Source: Allomyces macrogynus ATCC 38327 (Eukaryota; Blastocladiomycota; Blastocladiomycetes; Blastocladiales; Blastocladiaceae). From it: DNA of 64,000 bases. Below are positions 22,945 through 33,206 of the stretch, one piece after another; positions within the stretch are counted from its first letter, which is position 1; every line of letters begins with the position of its first letter. Position numbers and translations under genes: made by a program. Below the pieces are notes generated by a model, which saw only the letters and a list, made by a program, of their open reading frames with translations, had not been told where the DNA came from and searched no databases. The DNA is taken from contig GG745339.1 of the NCBI GenBank assembly GCA_000151295.1, forward strand, positions 942,155 through 1,006,154, given 5' to 3'.

Positions 22945-25900
22945 ATGAACTCGATGGACGACGTGGTCGCGCTCGTGACGCACCTCTGCAGTCAAGACGC
23001 TGACGAGCTCAAGCGCGCCGAGAAACTGCTCAAGTCGGTTGAAACCACCGCCGGGTTCCACGCGGCATTGCAAGTACGTTGACACCGTGGCGTCGTCTCG
23101 ACTTGGTAATTGCGCTGGTCGACGACTGCATGGTCTACCGTCGTGCCTGCATACCAGAGCCGAATAAGTCTTGCGCGATGCGTCGGATCAGATCGACCCA
23201 CACGTTAAGCCGTTTCTTGGTGTCTAGGATGTCTACTTTCGTGTCGACTTGCCAACCCAGGTGCGGTGGATGGCAGCGCGCACGCTCCGAGCAGGTATCG
23301 AGCGCATGTGGCGCCGCCCAACTAAGCAGTGTGTTGATTCCCTCGTCCTGGCCATCCCGCCGTTGTCGAGATCAATCCGATTGACTTGTCGGCTGTGTAT
23401 AGGGCGTTTGGGGCCGACGAAAAGGCGCAGATCCGGTCGCGAGCACTCAACATGTTGACTGAAAGTGACCGAATGGTACGCGGCGTTCTTACGTGGTTAG
23501 ACTTGATTTCGCGGCTCGGAATACTCACGATCAACACTCTGCTAGCTGCTCGCCCAAGTCGGCGCCATCATCTCCAAGATTGCGCGCCTCGACTTCCCGT
23601 CCGACTGGCCCGCGGTCCTGACCGACCTCTTTGCCCTCGTGCAATCCGAAGACCCAGAGGTGCGGCAGCGCGCGCTGTTTGCGCTGCACCACGTCATCAA
23701 GGCGCTCGTCTCGCAAAAGATTGGGCTTGGCCGGCGCCATTTCGAGCAAATCGCACCTAACTTGCTCGACGCGTGCGTGACGCTCTTTGAGGCCAGTTCC
23801 GGCCAGTACGACCCGACCGCGCTGTACACGACGCTCTATGCGCTTAAGTGCGTGCGCAAGCTGCTCGCGTTTGGTCTGCGCAAGCTCGACCCGGTCGCCG
23901 ACCGGTTCCTGAGCAACGTGGCCGTCTACCTGAACATGTACTACGTCAACCATCAGGAAAAGCACGTCACGAACCTCGGCAAGCTCGTGCTTGATTTGGT
24001 CGAGTACCACGGACTGAAGTGGCTCACGTACGCGGGCACGGGGGCCGTGGTGACGTGGTATGCCGAGGCCGTGCTCGCCAAGTCGGATGCGATCCCGCCG
24101 CCAGTCTTGATCCAGGCGCTGCTGGTGCTCAAGAACCTGATCCGATTCGCGTCGCGGTTTACGCTGGAGAACGGGCAACGTACGTCTGTTCATTTCGCAG
24201 TTTCACTTGCGTGTCTGGGCGTGGCAATTTGACAATCGATCTGCTCCCCGTTTCCCAGTCCACCCGTCGACGCCCGAGGAGGCCGTCGCGCAGTACAACG
24301 CGCTGCAAACAATTGCCACGCCGACGCTGCTCCTCAATCTGCTCAACGCGCTCGCGACCTACTACCTGCAGTACACGGCCGACGACCTGCAATCGATTGC
24401 GTCCGACCCGCACGACTGGATCATTGAAGAGGACAATGACCACTGGGAGTACCGGATTCGCCCGTGCGCATCGCGCGTCGTCATGGAACTCGCCAACAAT
24501 TATACGGACCTGATCGTACCGGCGCTCGGGCAGCTCGCGCAGTCAATGACCTCGTTGACCATGGATACGGCCACGATGCTCGCCGTTTTGAACGCGCTCG
24601 GCCCGAACGCCGAAAAGCTGTCGTCGGCCGTGTCGTATGTCGACTTTTTCCAGCAGTTTTTGCTGCCATGGGCGCGGCAAGTGCCAGCGACCGAACCACT
24701 CGCACCATTGGTGCACCGCACCGTCGCCGCGAGTATTGGCTGGTTCATGGGCGGCAGCGTACCCAAGGCGTCACGGCCCGTCCTCTACGAGTCGCTCGCC
24801 GTGCATTTCCTCGTCTCACCACACCCGATTGTGCAATTTGCGGCAGTCGAGGCATTGCGATGCAGTGTCGACGACTGGGATTTCCAAGTCGCCGGGTTCT
24901 TGCCGTACCTGAACACGCTCATGGTGCAGCTCTTGACGTTGCTCGGCGCCGTCGACCAGTTTGAACTCAAGGTCAAGGTGATCAACTGTCTGTCGGTCAT
25001 CATTGAGCGGCTCGACAAGAACATGGCCCCCTACGCGCCGGCGCTCGCCGCGCACATTCCGGCGCTGTGGGAGCAGGCCGACGAGGAACACTTGTTCCAG
25101 GCGTCGTTGCTGGTCCTGCTGCAAAAACTCACGATCGCACTGCGCAACGAGTCGGTGCACCTGCACGCGATTTGCGTGCCGCTGATCCAGGTCGCGTGCG
25201 TCGCTGACTTGCCGAGCGCCGTCTACTTGATGGAGGACGGCCTGGTTCTTTGGCACACGCTGCTCCAGTTCCATGCGCCGCCAGCACCCGCACCACCGGC
25301 AGTCGTCGCGGGCGTCGAAGTCCCCGCAGCGGGTTCCCGGCTCGGCGACTTGGGCCACCTGTTGCCTCTTGTCCCGGCGCTGCTCGAGACGGGTACCGAG
25401 TCTCTGCGCACTGCGCTCAAGATCGTGCAGTCCTACCTGCTCCTCGACGCCGACACCACCGTCGCGACGATCGGCGCCGGGGTCATGGCGCGCCTGCACG
25501 CGCTCCTCGGCGGCCTGGCCCCCACGACCCCATCGTCATCCGGATCCAGCACGACCCCGTCGGTCGCGGTCGTGCGGCCACAAGTGAACGCATTCATCAC
25601 GCGCGTGCTCGACATGTTCCTTGCCACCGCACCCGCGGCCTCCCTGCCGCTCCTCGTGCAATCCCAGATCCTGACCCGCCTCGTGCGTGGCGTCGCGACC
25701 AAGCACGACCATACGCTGGCCCTCGTCGCGTTCGTCGGCGTCCTCGCGCGCGTCGCGCTGCTCGTGACCCCGACCGAATTCGCCGCGCAGTGTGGCGCCG
25801 ACTTTCCCGCGCTGATCGGCAACTGGTACGCGCTCTGGGACAATATCGGGCAACCGCCACACCGGAAACTGGCCGCGCTCGCCCTCACGCGGCTCGCGCC

Positions 25901-26216
25901 GTGCACGCTCGGTCAATTGCCAGTTTTGGCGGCGATTTGGACCGAGATTCTGCACGAAGTGCACGAGTCGAATGGCGGCGACGCGCTGATTTACTGGCAG
26001 CTCGAGACGACCGGAGACGAGGATATGGACGTGGAGTGTGGCGAGGCGACGCGGCGGCGCGATTTGATGAGGCGCGATCCGGTACATACGGTGCCGATGG
26101 TCGCGTTTATTCGCGAGGCGATTTCCGAATTGGCCGCGGGCTTGGGCGGGATGCCGAATTTGACGGCGCGGTTGGATCCGGAGGTGATTGCGGCGCTCGA
26201 GCCGATGCTCAAGTAA
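22945..26216 (+). CDS. Importin-11/Kap120-like karyopherin beta
   Basis: Exons are 22945-23073, from 23228, up to 23475, 23546-24179 and 24259-26216. The junctions GTACGT/TCTAG, GTACGC/GCTAG and GTACGT/CCCAG are in phase. The importin-N segment reads VRWMAARTLRAGIERMWRR, followed by DEKAQIRSRALNML and ISKIARLDFPSDWP. HEAT repeats follow. The segment HWEYRIRPCASRVV closely resembles the 'W-x-Y-x-x-RPC' signature of importin-11 and yeast Kap120. The protein should carry cargo through nuclear pores in a Ran-dependent way. Human importin-11 imports ubiquitin-conjugating enzymes and yeast Kap120 imports Rpf1. The join between exon 2 and the AVYRAFGADEK segment (about 23315-23370) could not be settled: a very short intron or an indel lies there. 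Confidence 0.85.
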
Positions 26217-26424
26217 CGGCGGACGGGGCGCCCCCGTCGAGGGAGGGCGATTTGCGTGTTCGCTTTTGTGTGTTTGGGCGAGTCCGTTCGATGCGTTGCT
26301 ACTTTTCCGTTTGGCATCGTGGGTGCCAGCATTCTCCACCGTTTCGGTTGACCAAATAGGGATTTTGCTTTTGCTCCTTCCTTTGTACCTTTCTCCACAA
26401 TCAACCCCTGCAGCTCAAAACGAC

Positions 26425-27246
26425 CTAAATCTTCCGCGTGTGATGCCCCCTCTCCTCGCCGTCCGCATGCCCCTGTCGGAAACACGCCGCGCAATACATA
26501 TCCTCGTCACAATCCACGCAAATCACGGTCGCGTCGTCGTTGCAGATACAGCACACGAGCTCGTCCTCGTCCAGGAGTGCACCGAGCGCGGACCGCGACC
26601 CGGACACGGCGGGCGGGGTGACTGGCGGCGGACCCAACGACGTGACGGGCGATTTCGTTGGGGCCGGTGCGCCCGTCTTGAGTGCCGCGAGACGCTGCGC
26701 GAGCGCATCGTACTCCTCCCCGTCCTCGTCCGCATCCGCGGGGCGCCCGTGCTGCGCTTCGAGCCGTACGGCGTCGAGCGCTTTTTGCAGGAGCCGGCCA
26801 GCCTCGGCCGTGTCGCTCGCGGACGCGCCAGCGTCCGGAGCGAGAAACGCGGCGGCCATAGCGTCGGCCTTGGACGCGCCCGACGGGCCGAGGACGCTGG
26901 CGAGCCACGCGTCGTCGCCTTCGTCGTCGGAGACGACTGGATCGTGGAGATTCAGGTCTAGGAGTGCCTGGTCGAGATTGGTGATCGGATTGGACGCTTC
27001 ATGGTCGACGACGCTTGAGCGGCCGGCGAGCGCCGAGAAGCGCGCGAGGAGGTCCGGATCGACGCCGCTATCACGCGTTTTCGTCAGCGACATCCCAATA
27101 ATAGGTACAAAAGAGGCCATTGCGTACGTTGGCGACGCGTTTTGCTGACTGGGTCGTCGTGGGTCGGTGGTCGCGATGGGCGGCGAGTCGGCCTTGAGCG
27201 CCTCGAGCCGCGCAAACAGGTCGTGGTCCGGGTCAATGTCGCTCAT
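26425..27246 (-). CDS. ANCHR/ZFYVE19-like abscission checkpoint protein, no FYVE domain
   Basis: The C-terminus carries a B-box-like zinc finger: CCICNDDATVICVDCDEDMY, CAACFRQGHADGEE, then HHTRKI. This matches the end of ANCHR (ZFYVE19). Three leucine-rich segments resemble MIT-interacting motifs: LFARLEALK near the start, LLARFSALAG, and LAQRLAALKTG. In animals ANCHR holds VPS4 at the midbody to delay abscission in the NoCut checkpoint. The FYVE finger found at the animal N-terminus is absent here. A 60-nt stretch (27127-27068) begins GTACGC, has GCTGAC near its end and closes with GATAG. It is probably an in-frame intron whose removal joins SPT to GVDPDLL. The gene converges on importin-11 with 208 bp between stops. 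Confidence 0.75.
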   Translation of the reverse strand: MSDIDPDHDLFARLEALKADSPPIATTDPRRPSQQNASPTYAMASFVPIIGMSLTKTRDSGVDPDLLARFSALAGRSSVVDHEASNPITNLDQALLDLNLHDPVVSDDEGDDAWLASVLGPSGASKADAMAAAFLAPDAGASASDTAEAGRLLQKALDAVRLEAQHGRPADADEDGEEYDALAQRLAALKTGAPAPTKSPVTSLGPPPVTPPAVSGSRSALGALLDEDELVCCICNDDATVICVDCDEDMYCAACFRQGHADGEERGHHTRKI

Positions 27247-27515
27247 GAGGTGCTGTATTGTTTGCTGGCAGTTGTTGAGAATGAAGGCCGTAACGGAGGC
27301 CGAATTTCAAAATGTCTCCGAGTTGAGGATGACGATGCCTAGTGGTTTTGACGAGATGCAACTGCTGTTATTTGGTTCGTTTTCTAGCTACGACACGACC
27401 ACTTCGCCACGACCTCCCACGCTGTGATGCTGATGAACCGCAAACTTATTTGTTGTCTCTCCGTATCTCTGTTCGTATTTACTGCTCCGGCGGCGTACGT
27501 GTAGTTCCGTCCCGC

Positions 27516-28885
27516 TCAGTCCGCGTCCACGGTAAAGTACTCCTTCGCGAACGCGAGCACGTCGGTGGGCTTCTTGGCCAACAGCGCGCGCGTGAAGTCG
27601 GTCAGAACCTGGCTCAGTTCCGGGCGCGTGGCGAGCAGGGACTGGAAGCTCGCCTCCTCCTTGGACTACGCAAGCGACAAATGGTGAGCCGTGCGGCCAA
27701 TAGTGGACACTGGCGCAACAAACGCGTGCGCGTACCTTGAACTCGAAAAACTTGGATTGTAGCTCAATCTCCCCGCCAAAATCGGGCAAGTCGGCCGGAT
27801 GCGCGTGCGGTTTCGCTTCTTCATCCTCTTCTGCTGTCGCAATCCCCACCCCCGAGGCACCAGCACTCGTGTCCGACACCGTCGCCGGCTCGGCGGTCAG
27901 ACACCCCCAGATCCCGCAAATGAACATCAAGTCCAAATTGTGCGCGTGGTCAAAGTAGAGCTGCGCTCCCGGCGGTGCGAGGAGGAACATGGATGGTCGA
28001 GTCGGCGTCGTATTAGGAGAACCGGCAGGGTCGGTGAGCCAAATCCCGACCAGTTTGCGCGCGCGGCCGCGGAACAAGTGAGTCGATGGCGGGTCCGACT
28101 GGAGCGTAACTTGGTGGAGCGTCCAGTCGAGCGTGAGCACGTGGTACTGGAAGATTTCCGGGACGGAGAGCAGGGTCGCGTCGAGGTGCAGCGCGACGAG
28201 GAGGTGCATGATGAGCTCGGCGCCTGGTTGTTGGTTCAAAAATGAGGGTCAGGGGAGGTGCGCCCAACGAGCCGAATAAAGAACGGCTACGGTACCTTGG
28301 AAAAGCAACCCGGGACATTTGGCTTTCGGGACGACAAACGTCTGCGGCTGTGCCGGTTCCACGTCGGTGCCCGACGTCGTCAACTGCACGAGGTACTCGT
28401 CGTCGACTTGCCAAACGGACCGCGCTTGCCGGAAACGCTTGCCCGCAGCGACCACGAGTTTCTCTTGGATCGTGTCGAGCGTGCCCGAGACGTGCGCGAC
28501 GAGCTGGAGGGACCACGTCTCGGGCTTGGCGGTCGCAGCATGAGGCAAGTGTGCCGAGACGGTCAAGAGGACCAGGTAGCACGGCACGTCGTCGACCTTG
28601 TCCTCTTGGATTTCGAGCGAGAGCTTGCCGACGGGTCTCGAGCCCGCGTCGTGCAGCGCCAGCGACCAGCAGGTCTGCAGGAGCGGCGCGAGCAGAACGT
28701 CCGTGTCTGGAGTCGGGTTGGCGGTGATTGGTGAGCGCGATGGGCCAGAAAATGGGTGGAAAACTTGATTTGGGCACGGTACCGGCCAAGGATGCGAGGA
28801 GCTCGGCAGCCACGTCTTGCAGCGGGCAGGCGAGCGTGAGCTGGTCCCATTGGCCGCCATCGGGCGGGGTCGGGGCGGGGTCCAT
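27516..28885 (-). CDS. CATIP: CATIP-like (C2orf62) ciliogenesis protein
   Basis: Four exons (28885-28783, 28706-28296, 28223-27736, 27665-27516) join in phase to give 383 residues. Introns are 76, 72 and 70 nt, with GTACC or GTACG donors. The order of motifs fits CATIP: GKLSLEIQEDKVDDVPCYLV, then HVSGTLDTIQEKLVV, then a C-terminal helix pair (RPELSQVLTDFTRALL, KPTDVLAFAKEYF). In animals CATIP binds TTC17 and is needed for actin-dependent ciliogenesis. Its presence agrees with a flagellated life stage. It lies tail-to-head with the ANCHR-like gene and is divergent from NMD3, with 400 bp between starts. Homology is recalled from motif order and was not searched. Confidence 0.7.
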
Positions 28886-29285
28886 AGCGCTTCCTTGGTC
28901 CAGTCGACGGTCACGGTCGAAATGCGGGGACTCGGTGCCGGACAGGGCGTTGCTTGCCGGAAGTGGTCGAGCGATCGACGATGCAGACGCCAGGGCGTGG
29001 TGGTCGAATAAAGCTGGACCAGCAAAAAGGCGTGGGGACGCCTAACAAGAACAAGCGTCTGCTGCCTTGATCAGCCGGTGGCTTGCCAGCGGGGCTGACC
29101 GAGCCGTTTGAGTCAAACCGAACCAAACCAACGCGCCGGCTGACCCGACGCTGACGCTCCTCGCCGACTCGCGACACGCGGCCCGCTCTCTTCATAAGCG
29201 CCGCCCTCCCCGCCGCGACGCGTGTCGAATCTCGCCCGCACCCACTGCAACTGCACGCTCAGCACGCGCCAGACGGCTCTCAACC
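28886..29285. promoter_or_regulatory. Bidirectional promoter region, CATIP-like/NMD3
   Basis: A 400-bp GC-rich interval between divergent start codons of a flagellar-type gene and a ribosome-export gene. No clear RFX X-box or TATA box is seen. The sequence becomes C-rich towards the NMD3 start. Confidence 0.5.
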
Positions 29286-30959
29286 ATGTCCACCCCACGC
29301 AACTCGACGACAGCCACACGCCCGCGAGGCCTGCACGCCGCGACCCCCGAAGCCGCAGCCGCGGCCGCCTACACGCCCGGCATGGTCGCGCTCGCGCCCT
29401 CGTCGACGACCTCGTCGGGCGCGTCGGCCACGATCCTGTGCTGTTCGTGCGGCACGCCCATTGCGCCCAACTCGGCAGCCATGTGCACGGCGTGCTTGGC
29501 CAACACGGTCAACATCACCGAGGGCATCCAGCGGTCTGGCACGGTGCACTGGTGCAAGAACTGCAACCGGTACCTGAGCCCGCCCGCGCACTGGGTGCGC
29601 GCCGACCTCGAGTCGCGCGAGCTCCTGGCGTTGCTGCTCAAGCGTCTGCGCGGACTGAACAAGGTCAAGTTGATTGACGCAGGCTTTGTCTGGACCGAGC
29701 CGCACTCGAAGCGCGTCAAGGTCAAGCTCACGATTCAAAAGGAGGTGCTGGCCAACACGCTCTTGCAGCAGACGTTTGTCGTCGAGTTTGTCATTGCCAA
29801 CCAGCAGTGCGGCGCCTGCACCAAGGTCATGGCCGAGAACACGTGGCTCGCGACGGTCCAGGTCCGGCAAAAGGTGCAGCACAAGCGGTCGATGATGCTG
29901 CTCGAGCAGCTGATTCTCAAGCACAACATGCACAAGGACACGATCAACGTCAAGGAAACGCGCGAAGGGCTCGACTTCTTTTTCGCGTCCAAGTCGCACG
30001 CACAGCGGTTCTGCGATTTCCTGGCCTCGGTCATGCCGATTCGCACCAAGTCTTCGGACCAGCTGATTTCCGCCGACGTGCACACGTCCACGTCGAATTC
30101 GCGGTACACGATCTCGGCCGAACTCGTGCCCATCTGTAAAGACGACCTGGTCTGCCTGCCCAAGAAAATGACGCGCGCGCTCGGTGGCGTCGGCCAGTTG
30201 CTGCTGTGCACGCGCGTCGCCAACACGCTCACGCTGACCGACCCGAACACGCTGCAGGCCGCGGACATCGCCAGCGCCACCTTCTGGCGCGCGCCGTTCA
30301 CGACCTTGCGCACGTCGCGCGAACTGACCGAGTACTATGTGATTGACGTGGAACCGTCGGGGACCGCGCGCGACAAGTACCTGCTCGCTGACATTCAAGT
30401 CGGCCGGGCCGTCGATGACGCCGTGTTTTGGGCGCGGTCGCATCTCGGCAACATTTTGCACGTCGGCGACTTGGTCATGGGGTACGACCTGACCGCAGTC
30501 AACTTCAACTCGGACGACTGGGACGCTCTCGAGGCCGCGGGCAATGTGCCGGACGTGGTGCTCGTCAAGAAGTCGTACCCACCACGCAAGCGCAACCGCG
30601 CAGGTCGGATGCGCCCGTGGAAACTCAAGCAGTTGGCCAAGGTGGCCGCGTCCGATCTGGAGCCGAAAAAGAACCAGCTGGATAAGACCGAGGCCGATTA
30701 CGAGGCGTTCTTGCGCGATATTGAAGAAGATCCGGAGTTGCGCGCGGCCATCAACCTGTACAAGGATCCGAAGTGGGAGAGCAAGGCGGCCGAGGGCGAG
30801 GGAGATGTGGTGGAGGAAGGAAACGAGGGCGACGAGGACGACGACGACGCGCCGGAAGTTGCGCTCGACGAGCTCTTGGACGATATGAGTATCGCGTCGG
30901 ACGACGACGATGACGGCGAGGGAGAAGACGCGGATGAGGGCGGCGAATTGGATCGCTGA
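29286..30959 (+). CDS. NMD3: 60S ribosomal subunit nuclear export adaptor NMD3
   Basis: A single exon of 557 codons starting at CAACCATGTC. The N-terminal zinc-binding region shows the family's paired cysteines: CCSCGTPIAP, CTACLANTVNITEGI, then WCKNCNRYL. The core continues with KLIDAGFVWTEPHSKR, EFVIANQQC and GLDFFFASKSHAQRF, all diagnostic of NMD3. The C-terminus is acidic with hydrophobic spacing (LDELLDDMSI), suitable for the CRM1-type export signal known in this protein. NMD3 joins late pre-60S particles in the nucleus, recruits CRM1 and leaves in the cytoplasm. The length is close to yeast (518) and human (503) proteins, with a longer N-terminal tail. An AATAAA follows the stop by about 50 bp. 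Confidence 0.97.
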   Translation: MSTPRNSTTATRPRGLHAATPEAAAAAAYTPGMVALAPSSTTSSGASATILCCSCGTPIAPNSAAMCTACLANTVNITEGIQRSGTVHWCKNCNRYLSPPAHWVRADLESRELLALLLKRLRGLNKVKLIDAGFVWTEPHSKRVKVKLTIQKEVLANTLLQQTFVVEFVIANQQCGACTKVMAENTWLATVQVRQKVQHKRSMMLLEQLILKHNMHKDTINVKETREGLDFFFASKSHAQRFCDFLASVMPIRTKSSDQLISADVHTSTSNSRYTISAELVPICKDDLVCLPKKMTRALGGVGQLLLCTRVANTLTLTDPNTLQAADIASATFWRAPFTTLRTSRELTEYYVIDVEPSGTARDKYLLADIQVGRAVDDAVFWARSHLGNILHVGDLVMGYDLTAVNFNSDDWDALEAAGNVPDVVLVKKSYPPRKRNRAGRMRPWKLKQLAKVAASDLEPKKNQLDKTEADYEAFLRDIEEDPELRAAINLYKDPKWESKAAEGEGDVVEEGNEGDEDDDDAPEVALDELLDDMSIASDDDDDGEGEDADEGGELDR

Positions 30960-31298
30960 GCGTGAGCGCGTCCGGCTCGCGCATGCGGGCCGTAGTGGCA
31001 ATGCTGAGCCTGAATAAACGGAGTGAAATGTAACTTGTTCGTGGGGACGGCGTGGTTTGGTGCATTGATCGTTTGGCGTGGTTTGGCTCGAGCTGGCGTG
31101 ACCGCGACGAAGCTTTGCAAAAGAGTTTGCTGCTCAACGACGCGACAAGAACGATTGTCGGACGCCCCGCCTCGGCGCACCATCGCCTGGATGAGCGCTG
31201 GCCAACTTGCTGCAATCGCATCCACGACGACGACGTTGCGACCGCGCCCAATCAGAGTGCCCTGACACCCGCTCAGCATCGCAGTTGCACCACCAATC

Positions 31299-31330
<32 letters not shown>

Positions 31331-31434
31331 AGCGACTCTTGCGCTCTCGCACACGGGGACTTGCAATTTTCCGTCTGCAAGCCCGTCCACCCCCACCTAC
31401 CCCGAATTCCGCCCTGCCGGCCCGCCCTGAACGG
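30960..31434. other. Intergenic region with a (GAC)n tract
   Basis: A 475-bp spacer between NMD3 and the next gene on the same strand. It contains a GAC/CGA trinucleotide tract around 31300-31335 and the likely NMD3 polyadenylation signal near its start. No gene is supported. Confidence 0.45.
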
Positions 31435-32874
31435 ATGCTCGGCTCCTCACCCGCTGGTGTGCCCGCGTCGTCGATCAAGGGATTGTATGGATCAAATTTC
31501 TGCGAATTTCGGGCGGTGATCGTGGATTCGTCTGTCGGCCGGCAACGGACTGATCCTCTGTCCCTCTCCACGAATCACTCCTCAGGATCAACAACGACGC
31601 ATCTTCCTTGTCCTCTTCCTCCCCCTCCGCCGCCACCGTGTCCTCCCCGCCAACCCCGACCGGCGGCCGCGCGCTGAACCGCAACGGCACGGCCGTACAG
31701 CGCATCACTAACTTTATCTCGTCGCGCAAGGCCTCGCCGAGTCCCGCACGCACGCCCGTCGCAGACTACGATTCGGCGGCCGAATCGGGCCCGGAGCCGG
31801 ACATGACCATGAGCGTCCTGAGCGCGGCAGACGCGCGGAGCGAAGTCGAAAAGAAGTGCCGTGCCGTGTTCAAGCAGCTGCAAGAGGCAAAAGACGTGCT
31901 GTGCGGGAAAGCCGATGCGGTTGGCGCCGTCGCGGCGGGTGCCGCGGCGATCAAGCAGTTGGTGGACGTGATGAATGAGAATGGGAGCAAGACGAAAAAG
32001 AGGTACGTTGGGTGCGGGTGGTGCGATGAGTGAGCGGGTCGTGGATTCTGACGGTCGTTTGGTATCTTTGCAATAGGGCCGATCTCTATTTCCAATTGGG
32101 CACGAGCTTGGGTGCGTTTTGTTCTCGTTGGTCTTCGAACCCGGCTCGGCCCCATTTGCTCACCCCGAAACTAAATTGCATGGTAGCTCCTCTGCTCTCC
32201 GTGGAAAACTATGACGACGTGGTCAAGGGCGCGCTGCTCGTAATGCAAGAGTTTGAGCAGGTCACGGACCAGCGGGAAGCGGCACCAAAGCGCATGGTAC
32301 GCTCTGAAGTTTGGCTCTCGCGCGATATGCGAGGCAGACGCTGACCCCCGACGACTTCCCCACCGACTAGACCAAGGTCCTGCGCCAACGCATTACGTCG
32401 GTCGTCTCATCCTCATCAGCCGGCTCCGACGTTGACCCGTACCGCGTCTCGATCCCGCTCACGCCAACAGGCGCACCTGCTCTCGAACATTTCCAAGACG
32501 TGCACATTGTCCGTTTCCTCCGCTCGCGATTCCGACACTCTCGTCGTCCTCACGCATGCCCTCCCGCCCGCCCGTAGCCCTGCGAACTGTCGGCTTTCCA
32601 CGTCACGCTCACGTTCCTCGACGTCTTGATCCACCTCTACGACCGCATCTACAAGGTGCCGGCCACGCTCGACGACACGACAGCGCCGTACTTACGCGAC
32701 GCCGTCTACCGGCTCGACCACAAGCTGCACAAGGCGTATGCGCCGCTCGTGCGCGACGTGAGTCTCGCGGCCAAGCGCGTCGTCGCCCATTTACCGGCAG
32801 CACCGGGAAGTCCCGCGGGCGCGTCGTCCCCGGGGAGGACGCCGTTGCCGCTCGATATGATCCATGCCACGTGA
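31435..32874 (+). CDS. Unrecognised six-exon helical protein
   Basis: Six small exons (31435-31484, 31586-32002, 32077-32111, 32187-32296, 32371-32508, 32578-32874) join in phase at all five junctions and give 348 residues. This strongly supports a real gene. After a Ser/Pro-rich N-terminus, residues from about 100 are helical and look conserved: EKKCRAVFKQLQEAKDVL, KKRADLYFQLG, ENYDDVVKGALLVMQEFEQ, and FHVTLTFLDVLIHLYDRIYK near the C-terminus. There is no signal peptide or obvious membrane span. I cannot name the family. One donor is GTCCGT, which is unusual, but it is the only join that keeps the frame and the pattern. It lies upstream of mtSSB on the same strand. Confidence 0.7.
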
Positions 32875-33206
32875 GCTGGACGCGCGGAAACTGTACCATA
32901 GACGGATGCTCAGACCGTTAGATTCAGGATGGAATTTACTTGCTGGCATGACGAGGATCTTGAGATTCGCCCCGAAAGGTCTCCGTGTTGACGGGTGTGA
33001 GTCCACATGCGGTTCAGGTCCCTGTTCTTTGCGGTTCGCGCAGTTCGCCTCGTCCTGTTTGCGCTGCCGCTGGTTTTTCATTTTGGATCAGCAGCAGGCG
33101 CCCCGCTCCTCTCACAATCTGCATCACCGTCACCTCGACGTCAACATCGACCACGACGACGACCACGCTTTGGATCAGCGCCCAACTCCCCGCACTGTTC
33201 AGCACC
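32875..33206. other. Intergenic region upstream of mtSSB
   Basis: A 332-bp spacer between two genes on the same strand. It should contain the mtSSB promoter. It holds GACGAC/CGACCACG simple sequence near 33140-33165. Nothing else is visible. Confidence 0.4.
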
